Numbered from the stretch's first letter, positions 23,102-35,731 are shown. The stretch is DNA of 64,000 nucleotides from Microcebus murinus (GCF_040939455.1 NC_134104.1:143504501-143568500); one strand, 5' to 3'. The notes: a model not told the origin generated them from the sequence alone. Translations and numbers: made by a program.

Positions 23102-25431
23102 TCAAGAAAAAGGGTCCAGCATCAGTTGCATATTTAAAGCAAGTAGTGGAGTAGCACATGGTAAGAGCTTATTAGAATTAGTTCTCTTTGCTATTGAAGG
23201 GAGAAAATAAAATCAGTGGGAAGATCAAAACACATGCAAATAGTTTGGTGCCAAGTACGGTTAAAAGGCAAAAAATGACTCCTAAAGTCAAAGTGCTGGT
23301 TCAGGTAACATGCTACTCCAAACAAAGACCCAAGAAGGAATCCCATTGGCCAGTCTCAGCCTAGAGCCAGATCCAGGCAGAAATGCAGTTGTGAAAAAGT
23401 ATGCTGTGTTCAAATAAAAGCTTAGATTTAAATAAAGTGAATCTGACTTATTTACTCAGGACTTCTCAGAGACTTTAATTTCCTAATTTTTATGATGAAT
23501 CTGAAAAAAGTGATTTAAAACTGTGAAACACCTAGTAGCCTCACCTGGAACAATATCCCAAGGAACACAGTATGGAAAATTCTGCATCAGAGACTTCTCA
23601 TATAACATAGGATCACCTAATAGCCTCAGTTTCCCTAATATTCCCCCTCTTCCTACATCTCACTGAAAGATGTCTATAAAGTATTGAAAAGAACCAAAGC
23701 ACACAACCATAGTGATTGGTAAGGCTGAAGACAATCTACTCTATTATCTGAGTCTGTAAGACATAGGAGAAAGTGGGAACTTCTATATCCCAAGGGTGAA
23801 AAACTCAGGAGGAAGAGCAGCTTTATCATGCAGATAGCTTTCTCAAACAGATCAGCAGGGAGTAGGCTGTATCAATCTGAGAATAAAAGAAACTTCAGTA
23901 TTGCCCAAAATAGCATCCCCAGGAAACTGAGTGAGCAGGTGTGTTCCACAGATTTATCACAAAACAAAAACCTTTAAAAATAACTCAGAAAGAATATTAA
24001 AACCAGTTTAATGACATCCTGTAACTATCTCTGAGATTTTGTTCAATTGCCATTCATTTGTGTGTTTTGTACAACACCTGGTGTTTTGACCTTTGAATGT
24101 GTTTTTTCTTAGCTTCCAATAAGGAGTTTTAAATAGCCTTCAATCTTCTTGTGGGTAATACAAACTTTTACCTATACCTTGAAATTTTAACAGGATTATA
24201 GCAATTTATTTTAATAGTTCCCTTTTAAAATTGAAAAAGTGGCAGATTTTATTTTTATCATCTCATTGTCAAGCTTAAACAGCCATTGAACATCTTCCAT
24301 ATCTTCATGGAAGTCAGAACCTACTAAAGTCCTGAAAATACTCACTGGAAAAGTGCACGAACAATGGGTAATCATCTTTAACATTCCTCCACCAGTGTCA
24401 CTCATTCAGGTTCTCAGGTTACACACCTGATTCCATATTTTTCTATGCATGGAAATTTTTTTCTTTGTCTTCTTTTACCAGCTTCTTGAAAATTATGTGC
24501 TTAAGTCATTTTCTTTTATTCTTCATTGAGGTAAAAAAAAAAATTAACCAAGGTTATGAATTTTCCTCTGAAGTCAGCTTTGACCATATTAAATGGCTAT
24601 TTCCATTTCCATTTATTTCTAAATAATCTGTAATTATGGTTTGATTTTCTCTTTAATTTTTTATTTTGTGTGCACATGTGTGCAATTAAACTACTGTGCA
24701 TTGTGGTCATAAAATATAGTTGATATATTTTCCCCTTTAAGAAATTAGTTGGCATTTTGTTTTGTGCTCTAAGGTATGATTAATCTTAATAAATATTCAA
24801 TGATGTTGGGGAAAAAGTTATGTCTGCAGTATATAGAGTCCGATATGTATCTATTAAATAAATCCTTAAAGTATTCAGGTTATCTATAGTCTCATTTATT
24901 TTTGCTCTGTCAAAAACAAGGGCAAGCAACAGTGAGGCTATAACGACAGATACCTTTAAAGGTCCTCTAATCTTTTCCTTAGAGCCAGCCTTAGAGGGAG
25001 GAATGGCAGCCAGGGCTCCCCACCACAGCCTCCCCTTCTACAGTTAGGATGAATCACTTAGATCATTTCCTAAGTAAACATTCTCTTTAACTCCCTGGAG
25101 CAAACTGTAAATGAACCATTTTTAAGTGAAGAGGTTCTGAAGATATTCTTAGAAAACTTCAATATTGAATGCGGAGAATTTAGGTCAGGGAATTCTGACA
25201 GACAGAAATATTACAAGGAAACTTAATCACTGTTGAAAGGCTAAGAATGATTCTAAGAAATTCAAAGGGACTTTTGATTTCCTAGTTATAAGGCATTGGA
25301 TTTTTTTTCTTTCTTTCATGTTAGATGTTCATAAAATGAAATGCTGAAATATAGCTCTGACTAAAGTGATAATCCTAGAAGAACATAGCCAAAGAACACA
25401 TTTCTACAGTAGGTTTGGTGTAAGCAATCTT

Positions 25432-25625
25432 TTCCCTCGCCACGTGGTAAGAATTCATTTATTCCTGACAAAAATCCTGACAGCTGAGTCTTATTGTCCC
25501 CATTTTACAGATGGAGGAACAGAGACTCTGAAAAATTAGGTCACTTTCCCAAGGTCACATAACTGATAAAAGGCAGAACTAGATTTTGAACCTCTAACAG
25601 CATCTCTAGTGCTCCTAAGTGGCTG
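25432..25625 (-). repeat. MIR SINE
   Basis: 'cccattttacagatggagga', 'acagagactctgaaaaatta', 'tttcccaaggtcacataact', 'aaaggcagaactagattttg': a good antisense MIR core. Confidence 0.85.
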
Positions 25626-26651
25626 GCTACTAGGAGGATTTTTGTTGCAAAGTTAAATGTTAGAGCAGGCAGCAGTTATTATAAGGGACATACATGCCTT
25701 ACTACATAGCCTGTTGTAATTATTGCCATGATGATAGTAATACTTTCAAGTTAATGGATTTATAGATGACTGTAGTAAAAAGCATACAGTGATAAAGAGA
25801 TGTTGCCAGAAGAGTTTGCATTACACACATGAATTCCCCAGGATCTATGGAACACACCCCTGGCTTTGAGCCTTGCAGACTAAAAATCTGACGTGTCAGT
25901 GCACTGAGGAGAACTCCATCCCTCAAAGTTGGACTTACTTTCACCAACCTCAAAAATCTCATAATAATAATAATTTATGGATTGACATTGAAAATAATAT
26001 AGTCACTATGCTGATGGGCAAACTTTACTGTCATACCCTACGTCGTCTTCCTAAAGGCAACTGCATGAAATTTGCCTTGTACTTGGAAGGAAGCTCAGTG
26101 ACTAAGAAGTTAGAGGTGTGCTTTATCGGCATTCCACTGACATAGCCTGAGAGAGCCACAAACACAATAGAAATGGCCTTGCCAATGGCACCCACCATAT
26201 TGAATAGCTGTTGGACAAAACTCCCTCTCCCGGTTCTAGTGCCTAAATGATCAATGCTAACTTTTGCACTGCTGACTTCACTTTGTCTATGCTTTCATAG
26301 CTGACTACTTACCTCCTCAGAGGCACAGTTCTTCCTTCCATGTAAGTCTTACCCTAGCCAGGGAATGTCTCTTTTCAAAGTGAGCTTCATTCTCTCTGCA
26401 TTGATCTACTCTGTGCTGATTGTACAGTTTAACGTTTAGAAGGCAGGTATGACCTCATCACTAAGTTCTCAAAGATGGGGTCTTTGGGTAGGGATCATAT
26501 GACAGCTTCAGTGTGTACCACCTATGAGACTGGCAAGGCTGAAAATCACAAAATGAACTAACGAGACATATTCATACAGAAGAATATCTAAATCTGCACA
26601 TGGTAAGTTATAAACTGCTGGTTTCGAGACAGTTTTTTTCTTTGGTCATTG

Positions 26652-27004
26652 TAATGTGCTATGGTTTAAATGTGTCTTCCAAAGTTCATATGTTGGAAAC
26701 TTGATCCCCAATGTAGTGGTATTGGGAGGTGGATCTAATTGGGAAGTGTTTGGGTCATGGGGTCTCTGCCCTCATGGATAGATTAATGCCATTATTTCAG
26801 GAGTGGGTTCACATTCTGCCTTGCCCTCTCCTTGCCCTTCTGCCTTCCACCATGTGATGATGCAGCAAGAAGTTTTTTATAAGATTCTGGGACCTTGATA
26901 TTGAACTTCCCAGCCTCCAGAACTGTGAGCCAATAAATTTCTGTTCATTGTAAATTATCCAGTCTGTGGTATTCTGTTATAGCAGCACAAAATGAACTAA
27001 GAAG
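26652..27004 (+). mobile_element. MST/MLT-type MaLR solitary LTR
   Basis: Starts 'tgctatggtttaaatgtgtc', then 'ttcatatgttggaaacttga', 'ttccaccatgtgatgatgca', 'cccagcctccagaactgtga' and ends 'agcagcacaaaatgaactaa'. The TGCTATGG start and AATAAA near the end match a complete MaLR LTR with an internal deletion. Confidence 0.85.
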
Positions 27005-28400
27005 CAATGGTTATTATTTTTTAAGTGAAATCAACAAGTATTTGTTGGAGTCTATTGGGACAGACTGGAGTCATACAAGCAATATTGAAAATGTGCAATT
27101 AGAGCTACAATAGAGAAAGTTAGTGAACCACAAGAGCATGCTAGAACTGTGTTGGTTCCATTAGGAACAAGGTCTAAAAAAGTTCAAAGCTCTCATGCTA
27201 AGAAGTTTCTCACTTTCTGAAAGGGCAATTTTAGATTAGAAATGGTAAGGCAGCTTTTCAGCTCTTTCTTTTTATAATTTCACAACACTTGATGCACTAC
27301 AGTTTCACCAGAATTTATGGATGATAAGGGAGGGCATTTTGTGGAGATGGAACAGAGTTAGATTTTGAGAAAGTGAGACAATTTATTTGAGCTTTTTAGA
27401 ACAAAAGCTTCCAATAATGTGTTCCCCTTATGTTGGAGTGTTGAGTATTTGAACAATATTAGCATTATCTGAAGAATAGTGGGTGAGGGATAGAGGAGCT
27501 AGTGAGGAAGAGGGGATGGAGTTAGGTAGGAGCATGGTGGGGGCCACAGAAGGAAGAATCTACTTACTCATTTATGCGACATCTCATTCCCAGGAGGGTT
27601 TAGGCTCACATCTAATCTCTAGAGAAATGGCCTGAGGAGAATGATGTAACCAAGTAAACCCCCTTCCTTCCCACATCAGTCCTGATGTTTAGGACCCCAG
27701 AAAACAATTATTCAGAGAATAAAAAGGGTCAAAGCATCATCAAAATAAAAACAAATATACAGGCTTCTTCACAACCAGGAGATAGAAGGTTTAAAATTAT
27801 CACAAGCATCCTGTGATTTGGGCCAGATTCCTGTCACTTCCACGATGGACTTCACGAGAGCCTTCCTGCTATAGAGTGATCTCAAATATACAGCTGCTCA
27901 ACCATAGTGCTCCCAAAGTTGCTTTTCCCCTTTTTAATCACAAGGCGGGGGTGGAGGGGAGTTAAAACTTTAAATACTAAGAAATTAGTTTATGACTCTT
28001 GCAGACATGTGATATTAAAACCATAAAATTCAATGTGATAAAACAGTGCAAGGAAAATCTTGTTGAGCCAGGGCTGGAAATAAATCTATGGGCTTTGGGG
28101 ACCAAGCAACGTTTATTGCACTCACAGGAGAATCAGCCATCGTGTACTTTATGGAAAGAAAAGTAGGACAAGGAGGGTCCAAGGACTCAGCCAGGAGGGC
28201 AGTAGCAAGAAGCAGAGCTGGACTCAGATGGGGTTCAAGACAGGGCAAGGTGGTGGGGCAGTGCATGGAGGAGCAGCCGCAGGCACTAAAGAACCCCTAG
28301 CCATGCAGCAAGACTGAGCAAGCTGTACAGCTCAGGTCTGTGTCTACTAAAGGCAGAAATACTTTAAGAGCTCCTCGTTTGGAATGTTGGAGTGTGAGAC
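27005..28400. other. Unassigned intergenic DNA
   Basis: No repeat, exon or RNA gene recognised. The opposing frames at 28030-28300 overlap each other and resemble nothing known. Confidence 0.45.
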
Positions 28401-28672
28401 CCACAACAGACCAACTCAAGTAACAACAGATTGACGCTAACCTGACTTCCAGGAAGGGTGGGTCCTGTTACCTGCAGGGCTTTAGTTTTGCTGAGGAGCC
28501 TATAAGGTGGACCACAGCTCAGTTTTCTTGAACCCTTGAAGCTCCTTGCACCTTAGCCCCCTGAGGCCTATTTAGGGCTTCTGATCTCCACAACTGTAAG
28601 ATAATAAACTTGCATTGTCTAAGCCACCAAGTTTGCAGCCATCTGTTACAGAACTAATAGGAAATGTACAAC
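28400..28672 (+). mobile_element. LTR-like fragment
   Basis: The end 'cttctgatctccacaactgt', 'aagataataaacttgcattg', 'taagccaccaagtttgcagc' is the common 3' closing sequence of ERVL/MaLR-type LTRs. The 5' part is not assignable. Confidence 0.5.
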
Positions 28673-30030
28673 ATCACAGTGTCACTTGGGAGGGTGGAGA
28701 GATGAAGGGGAAAATTTAACTGAACCCCATTGTTGTGTGTCCAAGGAGGAACAAAGTCTACAAAAACAGATTAGCGATTAAAAAAGAGCTCCTAAAACTC
28801 AGAAAAAGCCAACCAAAGAGAATAGGAAAAACAACCAGTATCATGGTACTCATGTGTAAACAGAGTAGGCTAGCTGCTCCAAGCTAGCCTTCTGAGGTGA
28901 GAAAGGCAGGGGAAGATTCCTCAGTTTGGCCAGAAGGACTGCATCCAAAGGCACACTGTCCCCACACCTTGTACCCCACACAGAGGATGCTGCTGCAGTC
29001 CGTGTTCCAATCAGAAGGCAGAGAATTCTGGGATGTGCGTGTGCATACTACACCCATGCACATGAGCATGCTCACACACTCTCTCAGATGGATTTATACT
29101 GGACCCTCACAAAGACTTAAGCAGTTATTTTTTCTTTGATTCAGTTGATTTGTTCTAAAGCTAGTTTCTACCCATTTTTTACAAAGAAGCCAAGTCTTGT
29201 TGTCTAGGCCTCTGGACGGTGTCTCCCGGGGCCTTCTTTTCCTCTAGTTCTCTTTAACCCTCTCTTCCTCCACTGTCCTCATCACCACTCCCACCAGAGT
29301 CTCTCCTACCACTCAGAAATAACTCAGCCTCCTTCAGGAAATAACATATTTCTTGCACCTTATAAATTTCATAGCCTCGGGAGATGAATGTAAAAATTTG
29401 TGAAAAATCCTTCTTCCAATTGCTATTTCTCTCAGAGGGGAAGGGTGATTTTCTGGTCTCAGTGATCTCTGGCTTTGTGTGACAAGGGGTAGCAAAAGCA
29501 TAGTCAAAGGTGAGTTAAGGACTGAGGATATGGAGAGGTGGTTCTATATGAGCATTTCCACCCTGGGCTGCAATTTGTTTCTCACATACACTTTATGTTT
29601 CAGGGCAGATCAGTCATTACCAGCAATGAGTAACTGATAAGGCATGAGAGAAAGAGGTGTCTAAGGAAGAGAAGATCGTGGGTAACAAGGAGACTATAAC
29701 ATCGTTGAGGTGATAAAAGTAGGTGAAGAGACCCAAGAAGAAGTTTACAGGACATCATGGAACACGGGCGAAATGAATATTCTGTAGGGGGTTCCAACGG
29801 GGCTTGGGGTGAAAACAGAGTTGGTATTGGGAGAGCTGAAACAGAAGAGAAGACGCTCTTAGGAACAGGAAAGGAGCAGGCTAGAGAGGAGGGAGGCCAG
29901 TGACTGAGTGGCAGAGTCTATAGCCATATAGGGCAGCAGCAGGGGACCTACGGCAACACAGCAAGGCCGGCCAGCCTGCTTGGCAGCCTCCTGTGTGCTC
30001 ACAGCTCCTCTACCATTGCAAAGCCTTTTT
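28673..30030. other. Unassigned intergenic DNA
   Basis: No repeat family or gene recognised. Short inverted and CA-rich bits near 29040 look incidental. Confidence 0.45.
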
Positions 30031-30034
30031 TGGT

Positions 30035-30360
30035 GGCGGTTCTTCCTCAGAGCCAACCTCAGTGCCAGAATCATCATCCTAAAGTGTCCCTTTGATCCTG
30101 TTGCTGCCCTGCTCAAAACCTGCAGGGGTTCCCCAAGGGCTACAGAAGCAAGCCCAGCCCTGCGGTGGGGAGTCTCCCCCAGGGGCCCCAGACCACACTG
30201 GGCTCCTATGGGCCTGCACAGCCCTCCCCGGAACTGATCCCAATTGGCATCCATCACTTCATGTTTGACTGGTGGTGACTTTAAAATTTTGTTTCCGTGA
30301 ACAGACTCTAAACTCCTTGAGGGCAGAATATTAGGCGTCATGGCCTTGGAGAAAGAAATC
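30035..30360 (+). repeat. L2 LINE fragment (probable)
   Basis: Order resembles L2 sense: 'gctgccctgctcaaaacctg', 'caggggttccccaagggcta', and later 'tctaaactccttgagggcag'. Minus-strand frame 29859-30362 (167 codons) overlaps it and has no recognisable motif. Confidence 0.5.
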
Positions 30361-30961
30361 AAGGAAAACTATCTTTAGGTTAAGTTCGGAGCACCACGGA
30401 GTATTGACATCATCAGAAAACTCCCCAGCCCCATCGGCCATGACTAGCACAATCTCCTACCCCTTGGCATGTCCAGGTCATGGTACTAGATGACCATGAC
30501 CTCTGCCAACAGGAAGTTAAATCAGTCAACAAAGCCCACCAAGATAGAGATCAAATTCAAGACTTGGACTCGAGATTTGATTGTCTTGTTCCTTGGCAGG
30601 GAACTGCAGCTCCAGTCCAGTCACAAGGGCTGGGTGTGATGTCACAGTTCCATCCATCGCCACCTCTGGGAACACAGCTTAAAGAGCACCTGCTGACAGG
30701 GCTGCCCCACAAAGCCCCTTTGTGCACCGACCCCTCCAATCTCTATTGCTTTTGGAGACAATGCAGGTCACATGGGGGACTGGGGAAAAAGAATAGGGAT
30801 CATTTGTACTTTATGATTTTAAGTCTCAAATTATGAGTGATGTTAAAAGTAAAATGTATTGTATGAATCTGTGTCTTAGATTGACTGTAAGACTTGTGCT
30901 AACGCCCAGGAGGAGGAACTGAAAGCCTTTCTCCTGGATGTTCCCACAGTTGCAGTGTATT

Positions 30962-31172
30962 GATTAAGGATGGATCTGAGCTGTGCACTCAGACTGGGCG
31001 GGTTCTAGTCTGGTTCCACACTCATCAGCCGTGTAAGATTACAGTCCATTTCCTCAGCCATAAAACAGATATCAAATAACGCCCATCTCATGGGGTTGTT
31101 CAGAGAATGAGATAGCAATATCTTAGCATATGTTATGGTACATAATAAGCACTCAGTAAAACATACCTATAA
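30962..31172 (+). repeat. MIR SINE
   Basis: Sense MIR: 'ctgtgcactcagactgggcg', 'tttcctcagccataaaacag', 'ctcatggggttgttcagaga' and 'acataataagcactcagtaa'. Nearly full length. Confidence 0.85.
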
Positions 31173-33030
31173 ATGTACATCCTGCTTGTGCAGAAAATAA
31201 CCTCTCTGAACCTATTACTCAGTATAATTGCTTGTTCCCTACCTCTTGGTGTCCCGTCAGGATTCTCCCGACCTCATTCTGCTTATAGACTCAGTGCTTT
31301 CTTATCTGTCTCTTTTATTAGATTAGAAGCAATTTAAGAAGAGGAACGGATCTTCATCATAGTTTCAGCAACACACATTTGTGGAATGTATAGCTCAATC
31401 TCTATTTTCCTTGCACCTCGAAGAGTTGTCTACATAGAGTGAATGTCCAATAACTGGGATTTTTCAGATTAAATTGAGTATGTCTCCAAAACACAGGTGC
31501 CAGCCAGTGGCTTTTCAGCTCTTGAAATCTAGAGAGGATTACTTGGGAGTCTCAAGTTCAAAGCCTAGAAAAGTCTAAAGCCTCCATCACAATTTCTAGA
31601 AATCCCCAAAGACTCATGTTCTTCTGGACCCCCTTTGCCTCCCTGTTCTTAAGTCCTTGCAAGCTGTTTCTGAGCTGTACTACCACAAGCTGGAGGCAAG
31701 ATTTGGTTTTCTCAACACTGTTTACAAGAAATCCAGTCCCATAAATCAAGAGCTGAGTTTAATAGACTTGACTTGCTGATGTCAGCCAAGAGGCCCAGGA
31801 GTCCCAGCCCACTGCCTTTACCACCTCACTGTGCCCTCCCTGCTCCTCTCTGCCTCCTCCCATCTTGCCCCCAAGAACTCCAAATTCCTCTCATTCTTTA
31901 AGCAAAGTATTTCTTTCCAGCTCCTTCCTTCACTTTGCATATCCAAACATGCCAAAGTGCTCAACAGGACTAGGGGGCTCCCTTTTGGCAACACCTACTC
32001 CGTAGAAGAATATAGATGACAGTGGAAATTATAAATTATACAAATACCATCTTTGATTACCAAGAAAGGCCTCCATTTAGAACAATGAATTAGAGGAGCT
32101 CCAAGGGTTTCTCTCCTCCGGGCTCTTGCTCTGGTTCCTGCCCTGGGGGACACATCTCCAGCCTCAGCATCTCAGAACACTTCACATATTCTCATGGTGA
32201 GCCAGCTGGAATTTCCCCACACCACATGCATCATGTCTCTTTTTGACACCTATTTCTGAGAATGTCACGATGTCAACTCAGGTAACTGTTGCTGTGAGTA
32301 CAATGCAGGCTTTTTTTATTATTATTAATGTCTTCCCTTTGTACTGAACATAAAATGATTTTATTGGACTTCTCATTTAAGATTTAGATAATTATATAAA
32401 TATATACAAATTATAATAATTTGGATATATTATAATAATAGATTATTTTTGGAAAGTCTCTTTTCCAACATATCACAGACAAGAAACAATGAGGGATTTG
32501 GGGGATTGTTCAGTCTTGGAGAAATAGAAATCATATTCCTGACCAAACAGCGAAAACAGAATGACCTAAATCCTGAAAACAGAATGATTTTATTGTGCAA
32601 GTAAGTGGTTTTTTAATAATGCCTCTGGTCTCTCCTTAATATTTGTATTCTTCGGGTTCCTGAAGCTTCCAGCACTGAATGCATTTGGCCTGCCCTTCAC
32701 ACAAATTCAGCTATTATTGGTTTCCCACTATACACTCTTCCTTCCAAGGAATATAATGTTTCATAAGTACACAAGAACAATAACAACATTATTTGCATAC
32801 TATGAATGTAATTGTGTGCTCTAAAATATAATAGCTATAGTTCTTAAAGGCTTATTATATCTTTATTTTACTTATCCCACCACTGTATCACAAAAAGAAG
32901 TTAAACAGTAAATGCTAAATAATATAGCTGTTGACCTAGAAGGCAACTATTAATGTTTGATGATATAGTGGGAAGAGATGAATTTTATTTTTTTAATATA
33001 AGCAACCTTGGTTCAAATACTAATTAATTC
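31173..33030. other. Largely unassigned intergenic DNA
   Basis: 31250-31450 has weak L2-like phrases ('tagaagcaatttaagaagag'). 32320-32460 and 32760-33000 are AT-rich. No gene signal. Confidence 0.45.
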
Positions 33031-33190
33031 CTTTACTAGTTGGTGGCCTTGGACAAATTGTTTAACCTTTCTGATTCTCAGAGATAATAATACCTATCTG
33101 AAAGTATCATTAAGTGAATTAAGGGAAATATTTATACGAAAGGACATAGTGTAGGGACTAGAACACAGAAGGCTCACATTTGTTTACTCT
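33030..33190 (+). repeat. MIR SINE
   Basis: 'ggtggccttggacaaattgt', 'ttaacctttctgattctcag', 'agataataatacctatctga', 'gggactagaacacagaaggc': MIR sense, 5' part missing. Confidence 0.8.
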
Positions 33191-34171
33191 TGTCTCCCAA
33201 GAATGGTATTATCCCATCAAGAGGCTATTGCACTATTATAATCTGTTAACTAAAAGAATTCTACTCTCACATGGTAAACATCTTCAGAATATCTTTGTTC
33301 AGTGTGTGAATAGTTAACCATCGTAGCACATGCTGAACCCCTCCAGTTCTCCAGTGAATTTGTCTGGATGCAAGTGTAAAACAAAGTGAACCACAGATTG
33401 TCCCACGGCTCTGCTGACTGACCATCACCTCCTTCAAGAGCTATGGGCAAAATTCTTTATGCTTATATGGTCCCTATGCCTGAAATGCTCAAAGCATTTT
33501 TCCAGAGATTAAATCAGGGCTTTCATATGACCCTGGTTAATAAATGTCAAGTTTTCAATGTGAAACTTCAGAATATCCTTTTGAGGAAGGTGGCTGACAA
33601 CCTTATCTTCCACACAAATAAACTGAGGCAAGGAGGGGATAAATCACAGGACTCGTTATGCTTGTTATGGATTCTTTATTCCTTATGAGTACACTTGCAG
33701 TTTACATAAGAAGACCAGCATTTCGTGGGAGTGCACAGAGGGTCGGCAGGAATCCCCAAAGAGCATGGCTGTGGCTTCCTGGAGAGGACAGCCCACCATT
33801 CTCCTAAAGTGACTGGGCGAATTATGGGACTTGGTGGGGGTGGGTGCCAGGACAGGGGTTGCCTTAATTGGGTAAAGAGTCTGAGCCAGTGAGATTAGGG
33901 CAAGCAGATAAGCCAGAATTCCAAAGGTGCATGGTTGTGTGACACCTGGCATGGGAAACACAAAGTTTCTGTTTTGAACCAAGTTCCAGGGGCTACACTA
34001 AGCCTCTTAGGAGGAAAGAACAGCTCCAGAAAGAGGGTCTTTGTGCACAGGGAGGGGTAGAGTGCTCTGATCAGCAGCTGCAAGAGGACAGAGGTCCAAC
34101 CTGCCAGCTTGAGATAGCATTGGCAACTGTGACAGGAAGCCGCAGAAAGATTTGCACTTCACAGTTACCAA

Positions 34172-34225
34172 ACGCGCGCGCGCGCGCGCGCACACACACA
34201 CACATACACACACACACACACGTGT
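34172..34225. repeat. (CG)n(CA)n alternating purine-pyrimidine tract
   Basis: 54 nt of unbroken purine/pyrimidine alternation: a CG block (about nine CG dinucleotides), a CA block with one T for C, then CGTGT. Strong candidate for left-handed Z-DNA. Overlapping frames are repeat artefacts. Confidence 0.95.
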
Positions 34226-34329
34226 CCAGGGGACCCTCAGGGACCATCACCCTCCTTCCTCTTGCTGGAGTTTTCTCAGCCCAGACAGCCTCTGCCTCTT
34301 TCTTTTCAGCAATGCCCGTAGTTAACTTT

Positions 34330-34915
34330 CCTTATCACTCATTATGTGCCCAGTTTTTAACATGTAGGTGGTGGCCTTGTAGGCTTTACAATGTGACAGC
34401 ATAGCTAAGCTGGAACGACATGTCCCAGAATTCCTGTCCCTGAGCGGTTCCACGTCAGTGCAAGTCACAAGAGAAATCTTATACAAGATTTGAAAAAGTA
34501 GACATGAAGCCACAGTTGTATTTTTTATGCTCTGAAGGTCAGTGGGAGGCACTCACTGGCAGTTCCTCCAACTCCTGCTTTATCTCCTCCTTCAGCTCCT
34601 TCACATGTGCACGTGGCGTCTTGGTGGAGGGTACCAGCTTCTGCTGCATGTCAGTCGTGGCACTGAGTTGGCAGGTGGTGAGAGACAGACGTAGGTTGCA
34701 ATTCATCCTCATGTTTCCAGTTTGCCTTTGCATTCACTCACACGGGCTTTCCCATCCAGCTGCCTGCCTGGCGCCCCCAGGGCTACTTTAGGCTCAACAT
34801 TAGGTGAAGAGTTATGTAGTCTGGCATAGACTCCTCCACCAGTTTCTACAACTGCAGGGTCAAATCCTCACGATAAATTTTGTTTTCTTTATTACTTAGA
34901 GTAGTTCTGCTTCTC
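34330..34915. other. Unassigned segment with a coiled-coil-like minus-strand frame
   Basis: The minus-strand frame 34539-34733 (64 codons) contains DMQQKLVPSTKTPRAHVKEL followed by KEEIKQELEELP, a charged heptad-like stretch. I do not recognise the protein. There is no splice context and the frame ends abruptly, so it may be a diverged LTR or a fragment of a retrocopy. Low confidence in any function. Confidence 0.25.
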
Positions 34916-34924
34916 TGATGGAAC

Positions 34925-35125
34925 TCCGAGCAATACACACGTGCTGTCTCATTTAATCCTCACAATGGTCGAAGAAGGTAGGCACTATTGTTATCTGTTT
35001 CACAGGTGAAGAACTTGAGAAACAAGAAGTTGTCCTACGTCAATCAGCTAGCATGTGGTGAAGCTGGGATTTGAACCCAGGCAGTCAGATTCCAGAGCCT
35101 GGGTTTCAACTCTTTACTGATTTCG
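34925..35125 (-). repeat. MIR SINE
   Basis: 'gtctcatttaatcctcacaa', 'gctgggatttgaacccaggc', 'agtcagattccagagcctgg': very clear antisense MIR. The internal tRNA-like box is part of the SINE, not a tRNA gene. Confidence 0.93.
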
Positions 35126-35345
35126 CTCTTAATTCCATGCAGTCTGGCATCTGTTCTCACTTTTTTTTTTTTCCTGAAGAAAAGAGTATTCTCAATACTT
35201 TTAAAACTTATCTTCAGAAAATTTTCTTCCATCCTTTTTCTTCTAGACTTCCCTAAAGCCCCTTAAACATTTTCTTTATTTATTTCCTTTGACTAACCCA
35301 AGGTTTCTTTTCTGTTTTCTTTACCAGCTTCTATGCTTTCTGTTG

Positions 35346-35400
35346 TCTAACACATACACACACACACACACATGCATACAAACACGTGTGCATGCACACA
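35346..35400 (+). repeat. (CA)n microsatellite
   Basis: Interrupted CA repeat ('cacatacacacacacacaca') abutting the LTR that begins at 35408. Confidence 0.9.
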
Positions 35401-35490
35401 CAGGTTTTGTTGCGGCAATGTGTACAGCTAGCGTTACAGCTCTTGACCAGGGAAAGAACCGAGTGGCACACGAAGAGTTGGAGAAGAGCC

Positions 35491-35496
35491 TTTATT
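35491..35496 (-). promoter_or_regulatory. LTR polyadenylation signal (AATAAA, minus strand)
   Basis: 'gaagaataaaggctcttctc' on the minus strand, about 95 nt downstream of the TATA box. This spacing would put it at the R/U5 region of the LTR. Confidence 0.75.
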
Positions 35497-35591
35497 CTTC
35501 CACAGCAGGCTCAGCACACGTAGTGTTACAGCTATCTTGGCGTCTTCCAATCTCCTGACTGTTCTGCCCCCCCTTCCTTGTTCTTCTCCTG

Positions 35592-35599
35592 CTTTTATA
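35592..35599 (-). promoter_or_regulatory. LTR TATA box (TATAAAAG, minus strand)
   Basis: 'gggtataaaagcaggagaag' on the minus strand, just downstream of the CCAAT repeats. It would drive transcription leftward, antisense to STAC orientation. Confidence 0.75.
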
Positions 35600-35620
35600 C
35601 CCTTGGTAGGGCTCAAAAAG

Positions 35621-35731
35621 CATCCAATCAACTACAAGCTTTAACATCCAATCAACATCAAGCTTTAACATCCAATCAACAACAAGCTTTAACATCCAAT
35701 CAAAAACAGTGGGATTCAAAAATTACCCAAT
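35621..35731 (-). promoter_or_regulatory. 24-bp tandem enhancer-like repeats with CCAAT motifs
   Basis: The unit 'catccaatcaac' plus 'caagctttaa' starts at 35621, 35645, 35669 and 35693, a strict 24-bp period. A fifth CCAAT lies at 35727-35731. Each unit carries a potential NF-Y site (ATTGG in LTR orientation) and an AAGCTT. Tandem U3 repeats of this kind are typical of retroviral enhancers. Confidence 0.85.

Larger units (their letters stand above)
22491..26650. other. Mostly unassigned intergenic DNA
   Basis: Apart from the CT microsatellite (23.03 kb) and the MIR at 25.43 kb, nothing recognisable on either strand. It is AT-rich, with no exon-like run bounded by splice signals and no RNA gene. 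The frame at 25873-26145 (90 codons) has no recognisable motif. Confidence 0.5.

Noticed and set aside
22913..23210. Overlapping Ser/Leu-rich and Arg/Glu-rich frames
   Set aside because: Products of the CT microsatellite at 23028-23101 read in both directions.
29859..30362. 167-codon minus-strand frame
   Set aside because: Overlaps an L2-like segment and a + strand frame; composition is GC-driven and no motif is recognisable.
35040..35100. tRNA-like sequence ('ggatttgaacccaggc')
   Set aside because: It is the tRNA-derived part of an antisense MIR; no cloverleaf or intact A box.
35600..35720. Regular repeats resembling a CRISPR-like array
   Set aside because: Strict tandem 24-bp units without unique spacers, inside a mammalian retroviral LTR.
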